Shown here: in pieces, positions 11,602 through 20,150 of the stretch
Numbering within the stretch: position 1 is the first letter of the stretch
Layout: each line of letters starts with the position of its first letter
Source: Pelagicoccus enzymogenes
Lineage (GTDB): Bacteria > Verrucomicrobiota > Verrucomicrobiia > Opitutales > Opitutaceae
Direction: 5' to 3'
Length of the DNA: 64,000 nucleotides
NCBI RefSeq assembly: GCF_014803405.1
Contig: NZ_JACYFG010000038.1
Coordinates: 62,001-126,000 of the forward strand
Program-made: the position numbers and the translations under genes
Notes under the pieces: generated by a model
What the model was told of the DNA's origin: nothing
What the model saw: only the letters and a program-made list of their open reading frames with translations
The model's database searches: none

Positions 11602-14256
11602 CTACAACCTGACCTTGTTCGCCTTCACGCCGCGGCGGCCCGGCAAGTAGCTGGAGGCGGCATACACCAGCCCCAAGCCGAGCGTCAGGACCGCGTAGGT
11701 TTGCCAGTCGAACGGCTCCACCTCGTAAAGCCAAGCCGACAAGAGCCGACTCGCCTGGGACGCCAGCAAGACGCCCAAGCCCAATCCTACCGCTGCCAAC
11801 CTCAAGTCTTGCCCCACATGCTCGGCAACCACTCGCCCTTCCGTGGCGCCGACCGCCATACGGATCGCAAACTCCCGCAAGCGCTGGGAAACCCGAAACG
11901 ACGAGGCTCCATACACTCCGACGGCGCTCAAGACGAGGGCCACCAATCCCAAGCCCATGCACAACCACAACAGTCCCCTTCGTCCCGACAAGGACTGCGC
12001 GATAACCGCATCCAAACTTCCACTACGATAAAGCGGCATCCCCGCGTCCATGCGACTGACCTCGCTGCCTAGCAGCTTCAAGGCTGCGATTTCGCTTCCC
12101 TGCGTTTTCACGAAAACGCTAAACTCGTCCACCCAGCTTCCCTTGAGAGGCAGGTAAAGCATCGGCATTCCATCGTCGCCATCCAAAGCGGTCTGCTTAA
12201 CCGATTCCACAACCCCTACCACAACTAGCCAATTGTTCTGGTTTCGCGGACGCCGCCCCAAATTCAACCGCTTCCCGAGCGCGCTTTGCCCCGGATACAG
12301 CAAACGGGCAAAACGCTCGTCCACCAAGACCGGCGTTTGCCACCCGAAGGAATCGGTATCCAAAAAACCACGACCTTCCAGCAAAGAAATCCCGAGCGTT
12401 TTCAAGTGCCCATCCGAAACGTAGCTCACAAAGGTTCGCTGAGGCTTTTCGCCATCCGCAGCATCGCGCTTCACTACTAACTGGTCGGGAAAACCGAATG
12501 TAGGAATCGTTGAAGAAAGAGAAACAGACTCCACTTCCACACTCGCCTCCAGCCTTTGCAAAAGTTGCGCCTTGAAGGCTTCTTTCCGCTCGCCTTCTTC
12601 GTATTTCATATCCGTGAGATGAATACGCCCTGTAACCACTCCATTCGTCTCAAACCCGTAATCCTGATTCGTCACCAAATAGAAGCTCTTCACCAACAGG
12701 CCACCCCCAATCAAGAGAGCTAAAGTGAAGGCCGTTTGCCAAACCGCCAAGCCTGAGCCCAAAACCTTGGCCCTTCGGCCCGGCGTAGTTTGCTGCCCCG
12801 AGCGAGCGTTCTCCGCCTGCTTCGAAGCCGCGACCGCTCGCTGGCCGACCAAGGCGCCGAGAGCCAACATGCATACGAAAGCTAAACCTGCCCCATAGGC
12901 TACGGCTTCCACTCCGAGAGACACCGTTCCGCTTTCGCGAAACAATTCGCTCGAATACCCAGCTAGGAATTGAATACCCGCCATCGCAATTCCCAATGCC
13001 GCCAGCCACGACAAGCCCACCAGCAAAACCGTTTCCGCCACACATTGACGCACCAACCGTCCACCACGAGCGCCCAACACCCGACGCATCCAGTACTCCT
13101 CGCTCCGGGCATTCGCTTGAGCAAGCAAGAGGTTCGCCACGTTCACGCACCCGATGAGCAACACGAGCAAGGCCCCCGCATTGAGCAACAACAAGCGCGA
13201 ACTCGCCCAACTTGAGCGAACCTCCTGCACCGGAACCACCTCCCAAACAAGCCGCTCCCAGTCGTTGCTTTCTCGATACAAGGAACTCGCCCGTTCCTGA
13301 AACTGCCTTTCTAGACTCACCAGCCTCGACGCCGCCTTTTCAACGCTGACCCCATCCGCCAAACGCGCCCAGACCACCCCCGCGCTCTCGCTGCGAAGGC
13401 CTTCGTCAAACGGATCCGCCAAGGCTGCCGCGCGATCGACCTTGAGGAACAGTGAAACCTCGGGCACCACCCGCTCCGCTTCCTCCGGAGCGATTCCTAA
13501 GATCCGGTAAGGCCGTCCATCAACTTGCACCACCTTGCCTAAAACCGATTCGTCAGCGGCGTAAGCCGACTCCCAAAGCGATCGAGCCAACCACGCGGAA
13601 CCGTCGGGGGTGGCCGCCCCCAAAGCCTCTCCCCGCTCTACCGACACCCCCAAGGTTTGAAAAAAGGTGTCGCTCACCCGGAGGGCATTTCCGCGAAAGC
13701 CATTTCCTCCAATCTGCAAGTTGGACCACTTCCCACCGAAAAATGCTACCTGCTCAAAGAGGTCTCCCTGGGCCGCGTATTCGTTCTTCAACGACAGGTT
13801 TCCACCTCTCTTGCTCGAGCCATCGCCCCCTTCGCTCCGGTAAATCTCCACTAGCCGATCCGGCTCCTTGAACGGCAAGTCCCGCAAAACCATTTCTTGC
13901 AAGCTCGCGAAAAACGCCATGTTGGCGCCCAAGCACAAGGCCAACGTCACCAGCACGCTGGCCGCAAAGCCTGGACGGCGACCCAGCATACGCATTCCAA
14001 AGCACAGGTCTCGCCAACAGTCCCCAAACCAAGCCCACCCCAGTTCCTCGCGCAGTTCTTCCCGCACCGCGTTTCCGTTGCCAAAAGCGAGAACTGCCCG
14101 CCGCCGGGCGACCTGCGGATCCATCCCCTCCGCCACGTACTTTTCCGTTTCCATCTCGATATGGAAACGCATCTCCTCCTCGAAATCCCCCCGCGTCGCG
14201 CGATTCATCAGCGCCCCCCGCAACCGACGCATCCACTTTGCCGCAAAACTCATCAA
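11602..14256 (-). CDS. ADOP-type (MacB/FtsX-like) ABC transporter permease
   Basis: 884 residues. An N-terminal soluble prefix domain (about 1-75, EEEMRFHIEMETEKYVAEGMDPQVARRRAVLAFGN) precedes a duplicated MacB-periplasmic/FtsX module: TM near 95-115, a periplasmic core, three TMs around 370-480, a linker, then a second TM, core and three TMs ending near 870. This is the architecture called acidobacterial duplicated orphan permease, typical of Acidobacteria and Verrucomicrobia, usually encoded without its own ATPase and next to a PadR regulator, as here (7 nt gap). Probably lipoprotein export or peptide efflux with an ATPase encoded elsewhere; substrate unknown. Confidence 0.88.
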   Translation of the reverse strand: MMSFAAKWMRRLRGALMNRATRGDFEEEMRFHIEMETEKYVAEGMDPQVARRRAVLAFGNGNAVREELREELGWAWFGDCWRDLCFGMRMLGRRPGFAASVLVTLALCLGANMAFFASLQEMVLRDLPFKEPDRLVEIYRSEGGDGSSKRGGNLSLKNEYAAQGDLFEQVAFFGGKWSNLQIGGNGFRGNALRVSDTFFQTLGVSVERGEALGAATPDGSAWLARSLWESAYAADESVLGKVVQVDGRPYRILGIAPEEAERVVPEVSLFLKVDRAAALADPFDEGLRSESAGVVWARLADGVSVEKAASRLVSLERQFQERASSLYRESNDWERLVWEVVPVQEVRSSWASSRLLLLNAGALLVLLIGCVNVANLLLAQANARSEEYWMRRVLGARGGRLVRQCVAETVLLVGLSWLAALGIAMAGIQFLAGYSSELFRESGTVSLGVEAVAYGAGLAFVCMLALGALVGQRAVAASKQAENARSGQQTTPGRRAKVLGSGLAVWQTAFTLALLIGGGLLVKSFYLVTNQDYGFETNGVVTGRIHLTDMKYEEGERKEAFKAQLLQRLEASVEVESVSLSSTIPTFGFPDQLVVKRDAADGEKPQRTFVSYVSDGHLKTLGISLLEGRGFLDTDSFGWQTPVLVDERFARLLYPGQSALGKRLNLGRRPRNQNNWLVVVGVVESVKQTALDGDDGMPMLYLPLKGSWVDEFSVFVKTQGSEIAALKLLGSEVSRMDAGMPLYRSGSLDAVIAQSLSGRRGLLWLCMGLGLVALVLSAVGVYGASSFRVSQRLREFAIRMAVGATEGRVVAEHVGQDLRLAAVGLGLGVLLASQASRLLSAWLYEVEPFDWQTYAVLTLGLGLVYAASSYLPGRRGVKANKVRL

Positions 14257-14263
14257 ACCGGCC

Positions 14264-14596
14264 CTAAATGGTCTCCAAGATCAAGTTAACCACCCGCGAA
14301 TAACGTCGCCACTGCTCCGTCTCCTCCTCCAACCGCTTTCGGCCGGCAGCCGTGAGACGGTAGTACTTCGCCCGGCGACCGTTCTCCGTCACCCGCCACT
14401 CCGTTTCCAGAAAGCCTTGAGTGCCGAGTCGCACCAGCGCCGGATACAAAGATCCCTGGTTCACCATCAAAGCCTCCTCTCCGATTTGATTGATACGCTG
14501 CTGAATCCCCCAGCCATGACGCTCCTCGTCGCGCAAAGCTCTCAATATCAACAGGTCCAAGGTCCCCTGCAGCAGATTCTTGCTTCCTTTGTCCAT
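14264..14596 (-). CDS. PadR family transcriptional regulator
   Basis: 110 residues, the usual length for the short PadR subfamily. A winged helix-turn-helix with LLQGTLDLLILRAL at the start, HGWGIQQRINQ, QGSLYPALVRLGTQGFLETEW and GRRAKYYRLTAAGRKRLEEE, all strong PadR signatures. It is the first gene of a two-gene operon with the ADOP permease downstream. Two tandem inverted repeats lie immediately upstream of its start (14601-14649) and are the obvious operator, so it probably represses its own operon until an inducer binds. Confidence 0.93.
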   Translation of the reverse strand: MDKGSKNLLQGTLDLLILRALRDEERHGWGIQQRINQIGEEALMVNQGSLYPALVRLGTQGFLETEWRVTENGRRAKYYRLTAAGRKRLEEETEQWRRYSRVVNLILETI

Positions 14597-14600
14597 AGCT

Positions 14601-14649
14601 TCTCTAGATTGACTAGAGAAAAGAAGCGTTCCTCTAGATTGTCAAGAGA
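14601..14649. promoter_or_regulatory. Tandem PadR-type operator
   Basis: Two copies of an inverted repeat lie head to tail, 4 nt upstream of the padR start codon. Copy 1 is TCTCTAG-N5-CTAGAGA (14601-14619, perfect 7-bp arms). Copy 2 is CCTCTAG-N5-CAAGAGA (14631-14649, two mismatches). Both share the spacer ATTG, and their centres are 30 bp apart, about three helical turns, which suits cooperative binding of two dimers. Function is inferred from position. Confidence 0.65.
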
Positions 14650-14765
14650 AGAGCAGGACCAACTTCGTATGTCGACCTAATGGGTCGCTTCCGGCTCGCC
14701 TAATCCGGGGTCGGAGCCAAGGTTATAAAACATCCAACCGCCTTGTAAAACGCCGCTCTTCTGGC

Positions 14766-15404
14766 ATGTTACCAGCCCGCAAAAGCGCACCGCGCCCGAA
14801 TCCAGTGAAGACCTACCGATCCACCGTAAACGCCTATCTCCTCGCCTCCGCGCTCGTCGTGACTGCGACTTTGCTTGGCATGCTGCTGGAGCCGCTCAGG
14901 CCCTACCGGGACGCCCTCAGCAACACCCTCGGGCTCCCCCCCCAACTGCTCTGGATCCTCGTCGCCCCCGTCTCCCTCTCCCTCCTTTTCGCCCTCACCG
15001 TCCAACTGAAAAAGAAGCTCTGCGCCCCCGCTCAATCCCTCAGCGAGCAGTGCGCCCTCGGGGCCGTCGCCCCCGATACCGCCTACGGCCAGCTCAAGGA
15101 GCTTCGCATCATCCGCGATTTCGTTTGCCTCACCCAAGAGCGAGCCAACAACCGCGCCGACCAAATTTCCCGCATGGAGGAAGAGCTCCACACCGCCCGC
15201 AAGACCGTCGAACGGCACCTCCGCAAGATCGAGGAGCTGGAGGACCTCGTGCACAGCTACGGCCGGATTCGCAATGAGCTCAACTACGACCTCGGCCTCC
15301 TGCGCCAGGAGAACCGCAACCAAGTCCACCGCATAGCTGCTCTGGAACGCGAGCTCGCTAACCAGCAGACGCACGCCGACGTCCCCTACCAAGCCGGACA
15401 CTAG
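14766..15404 (+). CDS. Two-TM coiled-coil membrane protein (paralogue of the next gene)
   Basis: 212 residues. A short basic tail, TM1 about 24-43, a short periplasmic loop with EPLRPYRDALSNTLGLP, TM2 about 60-80, then a cytoplasmic region of which residues 115-200 form a long coiled coil. The layout looks like a sensor-kinase input and linker with no kinase domain attached. It aligns with the next gene over the TM region: both have P-L-x-P-Y-R before a Leu-Pro and a second TM, then an L-G-x-x-x motif after it. No known family recognised. Start at 14766 follows a 169-bp divergent region. Confidence 0.55.
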   Translation: MLPARKSAPRPNPVKTYRSTVNAYLLASALVVTATLLGMLLEPLRPYRDALSNTLGLPPQLLWILVAPVSLSLLFALTVQLKKKLCAPAQSLSEQCALGAVAPDTAYGQLKELRIIRDFVCLTQERANNRADQISRMEEELHTARKTVERHLRKIEELEDLVHSYGRIRNELNYDLGLLRQENRNQVHRIAALERELANQQTHADVPYQAGH

Positions 15405-15599
15405 GAGGAACTGTCGTCCAGTCCCCCTGTCTCACCTCGTTCCGAGGCAACAAGAGCCTGCTCAGCCGGTCGAACCCACCGACGCGTCGCTCCATTCCCC
15501 TAGGTTTGGATGCATACCGTCTTCCCGTTTGACCTTTACCTGCCGCAGATTTGCTCTAGCGACAGCTAACACGCGAACGTTCCAGCCACACAGCAGCAA

Positions 15600-16448
15600 G
15601 TGAAAACCTCCAAGTCCATTCTCGCGCGGCACGCGCTCCTCATCCAATCGCTCACGGTTCTGATCGTGGTGGCCATCGCCTTGCCGCCTCTCGATCCCTA
15701 CCGCCAGCAGCTGGCGGAGCTGAGCCAGCTGCCCGTCTCCGCATTCTGGATACCGCTGCTCGGACTGCTGCTGATTCTCAACGCCATGCTCTTCCGCCGC
15801 ATCGGCACCCACCTCGTCGACCCCTCCGAGGAACTGGTCAACCAAACGAAGCTCGGAACCGCCTCCATCGCCTTCAAGAAGAAGAGCAAGAACTTCGAGG
15901 AAGACCACCTCAAGCATTTCATAGAGAGCCAAGCCCTCCGCTCCGCCGATCTCGAAAACGAAGTCAGCCGCATGGAAGGCGAAATCGAACGCATCAGCGA
16001 ACTCTCCAAAGTCTCGCCCGAAGCGTACGAAGCCCTGCAAGCCGATCTCAAGGCGAGCAACGAGGCGAAGGAAAAGAGCGACTCCCAAGTCATCGCCGAG
16101 CAAAGCAACGTGGCCAAGCTCGAGAAAGAGCTGCTGCTCCTGCGCCGCGAGCTCAAGCAAGCCAACCGCGAGCTCGAAACCGCCCGCGAGGAAAGCGAGG
16201 CCCAACTCCTGCCCGACACCCAACGCGGCACCCTCTCTTCCATTCTCGTCGAGCGACTCAAAACGCCGCTCAGCCTCATCAACAACCTCGCTTGGCGCCT
16301 CGCCAAATCCTGGGCCGACACCCCGCCCGCCCAAGTGCGGGAAGGCCTGGAGGAAATCACCCGCCAATCCCAAGAACAGCTAGAGCTGCTCAAGCGCTAC
16401 CAGTCTGAGGAGGAAGAGGAAAACGAAAAGCAACGCGACGCCCAGTAG
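15600..16448 (+). CDS. Two-TM coiled-coil protein with degenerate HisKA-like C-terminus
   Basis: 282 residues with a GTG start. TM1 about 11-28, loop with PPLDPYRQQLAELSQLP, TM2 about 46-65, a coiled coil about 100-200, then a C-terminal helical hairpin. That hairpin reads LVERLKTPLSLINNL...VREGLEEITRQSQEQLELLKR, closely following a HisKA dimerisation domain (SHELRTPLxxI ... second helix), but the phospho-acceptor His position is Glu and no ATPase domain follows. It therefore looks like a pseudo-kinase dimerisation module, perhaps a partner or decoy for another kinase. Paralogue of the preceding gene. A strong terminator follows. Confidence 0.6.
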   Translation: MKTSKSILARHALLIQSLTVLIVVAIALPPLDPYRQQLAELSQLPVSAFWIPLLGLLLILNAMLFRRIGTHLVDPSEELVNQTKLGTASIAFKKKSKNFEEDHLKHFIESQALRSADLENEVSRMEGEIERISELSKVSPEAYEALQADLKASNEAKEKSDSQVIAEQSNVAKLEKELLLLRRELKQANRELETAREESEAQLLPDTQRGTLSSILVERLKTPLSLINNLAWRLAKSWADTPPAQVREGLEEITRQSQEQLELLKRYQSEEEEENEKQRDAQ

Positions 16449-16519
16449 CGCCCGCCGCCCCTACGGCCACGTGAGGCGAGCCGGACCCATCCGAGCGCAA
16501 CAAGCGCTCCAACGCCGAA

Positions 16520-16545
16520 GCCGACTTGACAGAAGTCGGCTTTTT
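16520..16545 (+). terminator. Rho-independent terminator
   Basis: GCCGACTT (16520-16527), loop GACAG, AAGTCGGC (16533-16540), then TTTTT. A perfect 8-bp GC-rich stem with a U-run, placed 71 nt after the pseudo-HisKA gene. Confidence 0.85.
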
Positions 16546-16594
16546 CGTGCCCCTCCCTCACCAGTTTTAATCCTTAAACCTTCATCCTCCGCAA

Positions 16595-17449
16595 ATGCCT
16601 TTCACCACCCTGCTCACCCATCCCGGTTCCGCCCACAAGGACGACCTGCTCGCCTGCTGCCTGCTGCTGGCCAAAAATCCCGTCGCCATCGAGCGACGCG
16701 AGCCCGCCCCAGACGACCTCGCCAATCCGGAGACAGCCGTCGTCGACGTGGGCGACCTCCATCAACCCGAGCTGGGCAATTTCGACCACCACCAGTTTCC
16801 CCGCGACACCCCGCCCACCTGCGCCCTCTCCCTTGTGCTGCAACACTACGGGCTCTACGAGGACGCCAAAGCGTTCTGCGAATGGCTGGAGCCGGCCGAA
16901 TGGTTCGACTGCCGCGGACCCAACCACACCGCCCAGTGGCTCGGCGTCGAGCGCGAGGTCATCGGCAAGCTCAACTCCCCCATCGACATGACCTTGCTGC
17001 GTCGCTTCGCCGCCTCGAACCTGCACCAGCCGGGCGAAGCGATTTGGGAAATGATGAAGCTGGTAGGCGAAGACCTCGTCAGCTACCTCACCAGCACCCG
17101 CGCCCGCATCGATTTCGTCGCCGCCCACGCCCAGATCTGGGACTGCGACGGCCTGAGCTTCCTCTTCCTCCCCCGCGTGGAGACCGACCTCGACGACCCT
17201 TCCGCCGGCATCGGCCACTTCCTGCGCGAAAAGGGAATCGAGCAAAGCGTGGCTGGCACCATCTACCCCGACCGCCGCAACACCGGCTACGGCATTTCCC
17301 GCTACAACGACCACCCCTCCCTCGACTACACCCAGATCGAAAACGAGCCGGACGTTCACTTCGCCCACAAAAGCGGTTTCGTGGCCAAAACCACCGCCAC
17401 CGATCCCGATCGCCTCAAGCTCCTAGCTGCCCGAGGCATAAAGCGCTGA
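16595..17449 (+). CDS. MYG1-like (UPF0160) DHH-fold hydrolase
   Basis: 284 residues. The N-terminus THPGSAHKDDLLACCLLL and the following AVVDVGD...FDHHQFP match the MYG1/UPF0160 family, a DHH-type metal-dependent phosphoesterase fold; the DHH triad is visible as DHH at about residues 64-66. Metal ligands would be His/Asp in HPGSAHKDD, the Asp of VVDVGD and DHH. The eukaryotic homologue is an RNA exonuclease, while bacterial relatives are uncharacterised. Near the C-terminus YPDRRNTGYGISRYNDHPSLDYT contains the substrate-binding-like Arg-rich turn. Stand-alone gene bracketed by terminators on both sides. Confidence 0.82.
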   Translation: MPFTTLLTHPGSAHKDDLLACCLLLAKNPVAIERREPAPDDLANPETAVVDVGDLHQPELGNFDHHQFPRDTPPTCALSLVLQHYGLYEDAKAFCEWLEPAEWFDCRGPNHTAQWLGVEREVIGKLNSPIDMTLLRRFAASNLHQPGEAIWEMMKLVGEDLVSYLTSTRARIDFVAAHAQIWDCDGLSFLFLPRVETDLDDPSAGIGHFLREKGIEQSVAGTIYPDRRNTGYGISRYNDHPSLDYTQIENEPDVHFAHKSGFVAKTTATDPDRLKLLAARGIKR

Positions 17450-17601
17450 AATGCGCTCCATTAGGACTGCTTAACAGCGCCCGCAAAAACCCACTTTTTT
17501 CCAAAAAAACCAAAAAAGTCTGAACAAATTCCGTTCTGCTTCGTCTTTCCTAGCAGATCATCGCTTAGCGAGATCTATTTGGGGTAACAAAGAAAACAAG
17601 T

Positions 17602-17635
17602 GGCGGATCGCTTAGGGGTAGGCGATCCGCCTTTT
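17602..17635 (+). terminator. Rho-independent terminator
   Basis: A 10-bp perfect stem GGCGGATCGC (17602-17611) with GCGATCCGCC (17622-17631), 10-nt loop, then TTTT. It lies 153 nt after the MYG1-like gene. Confidence 0.8.
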
Positions 17636-17858
17636 CTTTGCCCAGATGGGAAACGGCCCTGACCGGCGCCATCTAGACACATCAAGGTGGAACGGCCGCT
17701 CCGCGGGCGTATTCTCCCGAGATATCAAGGTGGGACGGCCAAAGACGCTTCGCTTTGTCGTCGCAGAAGTCCCTCGGTACCGCGGGCGGCGAACTCCGCT
17801 CGCTTCCAGGTGGCGCGGCTTCTCCGAAGACGCCGAGTGAATATCTTCGCCCCCAGCC
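17636..17858. repeat. Intergenic region with dispersed repeat copies
   Basis: The rest of the 409-bp gap before map holds no credible gene but carries repeat-like phrases: TCAAGGTGGAACGGCC (17690s), TCAAGGTGGGACGGCC (17720s) and, at 17808-17833, a 26-nt unit beginning AGGTGGCGCGGCTTC and ending GAAGACGC, identical to 56200-56225. The unit contains CTTC-TCC-GAAG, a small hairpin. These look like non-autonomous intergenic repeats. Confidence 0.6.
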
Positions 17859-18644
17859 CTACACCAGCGCCGGAGCCGTCTTGCCCTCGGGAACCGTCAA
17901 AATTTCCGGTCCCTTTTCGCCCACTAAAACCGTGTGCTCGAAGTGGGCGCTAGGGCTGCCGTCGGCGCTGAGGGCCGTCCAGCCATCTTCGCCCATGGCG
18001 ATCTTGTGCTTGCCCATGTTTACCATCGGCTCGATGCAGAGGACCATGCCGCGCTTCAAGCGTTGGTAGTCGTTGGGGCGACCGAAATTCGGGATCTGGG
18101 GCTCTTCGTGCAAGGTCTTGCCGACGCCATGACCCACGAAATCGCGGATCACGCTAAAGCCCGCGCGTTCCACCTTCTTCTGCACCGCGCTGGAAATCTT
18201 GCCGACCTTGTTGCCGGCCACCGCATTCTTGATGCCGTCGTACATGGACTCCTCCGTCACGTCCAGCAAGCGCTGCAGCTCGGGATCGACACGGCCCACC
18301 GGAATAGTCCGGCAGTTGTCGCCGATATAGCCGTTGTAGCGGGTGCAAACGTCCACGCTGATCACGTCGCCCTCCTTCAGCACGCGCTCCAAGGTCCCGA
18401 TGCCGTGCACCACCTCGTCGTTAACCGAAAGACAGGTCCAAGAGGGAAAGATGCGCGAGCCCACCTTGTACTGGTAGCAAGCGCTCTCGCAGCCGATTTC
18501 CTCCATGAAGCGGCGGCCCGCCTGATCCAGATCGTAAGTGTTCATGCCGGGCACCACCAAGGCGCACATGCGGTCCAGCACGGTGGCTGCAGCTTGGGCG
18601 GCTTCCTTGATTGCGTTGTATTGCTCTTCGTTGCGTACGATCAT
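17859..18644 (-). CDS. map: Type I methionine aminopeptidase
   Basis: 261 residues, the normal length for the bacterial enzyme, which removes the initiator Met from nascent proteins in the cytoplasm using two metal ions. The five metal ligands are all present in context: SVDVCTRYNGYIGDN (two Asp), FVGHGVGKTLHEEPQIPNF (His), CIEPMVN (Glu) and AHFEHTVLV (Glu). The substrate-pocket VNDEVVHGIG is intact. The start at 18644 gives the usual N-terminal helix. It lies on the same strand as rmuC but is separated by a 147-bp gap with a hairpin repeat. Confidence 0.97.
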   Translation of the reverse strand: MIVRNEEQYNAIKEAAQAAATVLDRMCALVVPGMNTYDLDQAGRRFMEEIGCESACYQYKVGSRIFPSWTCLSVNDEVVHGIGTLERVLKEGDVISVDVCTRYNGYIGDNCRTIPVGRVDPELQRLLDVTEESMYDGIKNAVAGNKVGKISSAVQKKVERAGFSVIRDFVGHGVGKTLHEEPQIPNFGRPNDYQRLKRGMVLCIEPMVNMGKHKIAMGEDGWTALSADGSPSAHFEHTVLVGEKGPEILTVPEGKTAPALV

Positions 18645-18717
18645 GGCTCAGTCTATCGAAACTTTGTTCTGCAATAGAGAATCGGTTTCAAGGACAAAAC
18701 CTGATGCCGCCAACGCT

Positions 18718-18741
18718 GGAGGGACGGCTTCCACGCCCTCC
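18718..18741. repeat. Dispersed intergenic hairpin, GGAGGGAC family
   Basis: 24-nt element GGAGGGAC-GG-CTTCCACG-CCCTCC. Same frame of conserved bases as 23301-23324 and 51363-51386, with different stem bases. It lies between rmuC and map. Confidence 0.6.
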
Positions 18742-18791
18742 GCCCCGGCAAAAATGAGACATCACAAGTCGAGCTCGCCTGGACAGCGCCG

Positions 18792-20150
18792 CTAAGCTTC
18801 GTCCTTCAACTGCCCTTCCTCCAGCACCTCCTCCGGCAGAGCCTTCTTGGCCTTGGCCCCCAGCTCCTTGAGCCGCTGCACTTGGTTGACCAAGTTTCCA
18901 CGTCCCGTCGCAAGCTTGTTCATCGCCGCCTCGTAGGCATCCCGACTGCGCCCGATCTGCTCGCCGATCTTCTGCATGTCCTCGAAAAAGCCTACGAACT
19001 TGTCGTAGAGCAGTCCGCTCTTTTCCGCGATATCGATGGCGTTGCGCGTCTGTTTCTCCTGTCTCCAAATATTGGCTACAGTACGCAGCGTCGCCAGCAA
19101 AGTCGACGGCGTCACGATCACCACGTTCTGACGAAAGGCGAAGTCGAAAAGCGTGTCGTCCGCTTGCATCGCCATCACGAAGGCCGGCTCCACCGGTACG
19201 AACATCAAGGTAAAGTCCGGAGACTCGATCCCCGGCAAGGCATCGTAGCGTTTCTTGCTCAACTCCTGCACGTGATTCTTCACGCTGAGCAAGTGCTCCT
19301 TCAAGGCCGCATCCCGCACCCGCTCGTCCTCTTCGTTCACGCAGCGTTCGTAAGCCACCAAGCTGACCTTCGCGTCGATGACCAAGTGCTTGCCTTCCGG
19401 CAAGTTCACCAACACGTCCGGCTGCTGGCGCCGGCCTTCCTCCGAAGTAAAGCTGGCCTGAGTTCGGTACTCCCGACCTGCCACCAGTCCTGATTTTTCC
19501 AATACAGTTTCCAGCACCAGCTCGCCCCAATTGCCTTGCGTCTTGGTCTGCCCCTTTAACGCCGTCGTCAAGTTCCGCGCCTCCGCGCTCATCTGCTGGT
19601 TCAGCTCGCCCAATGCCTTGAGCTGAGCCACCAGTTCCGCCCGATCCTTCACGCCCTGGTCGTGCGTCCGGTCCACCCGCGTCCGAAAGTCCGTAATCTT
19701 CTCCGCCAAGGGCAACAGCAGCTTGTCCAAGCTCTCCTTGTTGCGGGCTACGAACTTCTCCGAGTTCGCGTCCAGCACACGCGTCGCCAAGGACTCGAAT
19801 TCCGCAGTCAGCTTTTGCTGCAGCTCCGCCAGCTCCTTCTTCTGCTCCTCGATTCGCGTACCCATCGAACGAATACGCTCGTCCGCAGCAGCCAACTTCC
19901 CGCTCGCCGCTCGATGCTCCTCGCGCTGCTCCACGAGCTCGACCTTGGCCTCGCCCAAGGCCGCGTCCAAAACGCGGCAGCGCTCTTCCAAGACCGCGCT
20001 TTGCTGGCCGGCCGCCGCCAAACGCTCTTCCAGCTCCGCCCGTTCTTCTTCGGGCAAGCCCTTGGGCGTTCGCAAGCGATAAGCCTGTACCGCCCACCCA
20101 GCCGCAAAGCCGGCCACCAAAGCGATCAACCAAGCCCACTGCTCGATCAA
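18792..20150 (-). CDS. rmuC: RmuC-family DNA recombination protein
   Basis: 452 residues. An N-terminal membrane-anchor-like helix (WLIALVAGFAAGWAVQA), a long coiled coil (about 30-190), then the RmuC nuclease-like domain: GNWGELVLETVLEKSGLV, YRTQASF...QQPDVLVNLPEGKHLVIDAKVSL and FVPVEPAFVMA. The Asp/Asp-x-Lys pattern resembles the PD-(D/E)xK fold. RmuC limits recombination at inverted repeats in E. coli; its biochemistry is poorly known. The start overlaps the stop of the DtxR-like regulator by 4 nt, so the two genes are cotranscribed, with rmuC second. Confidence 0.94.
   Translation of the reverse strand: MIEQWAWLIALVAGFAAGWAVQAYRLRTPKGLPEEERAELEERLAAAGQQSAVLEERCRVLDAALGEAKVELVEQREEHRAASGKLAAADERIRSMGTRIEEQKKELAELQQKLTAEFESLATRVLDANSEKFVARNKESLDKLLLPLAEKITDFRTRVDRTHDQGVKDRAELVAQLKALGELNQQMSAEARNLTTALKGQTKTQGNWGELVLETVLEKSGLVAGREYRTQASFTSEEGRRQQPDVLVNLPEGKHLVIDAKVSLVAYERCVNEEDERVRDAALKEHLLSVKNHVQELSKKRYDALPGIESPDFTLMFVPVEPAFVMAMQADDTLFDFAFRQNVVIVTPSTLLATLRTVANIWRQEKQTRNAIDIAEKSGLLYDKFVGFFEDMQKIGEQIGRSRDAYEAAMNKLATGRGNLVNQVQRLKELGAKAKKALPEEVLEEGQLKDEA

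Noticed and set aside
16471-17523. 350-codon plus-strand frame over the MYG1-like gene
   Set aside because: Arg/Pro-rich shadow; the MYG1 frame has conserved metal-binding motifs.
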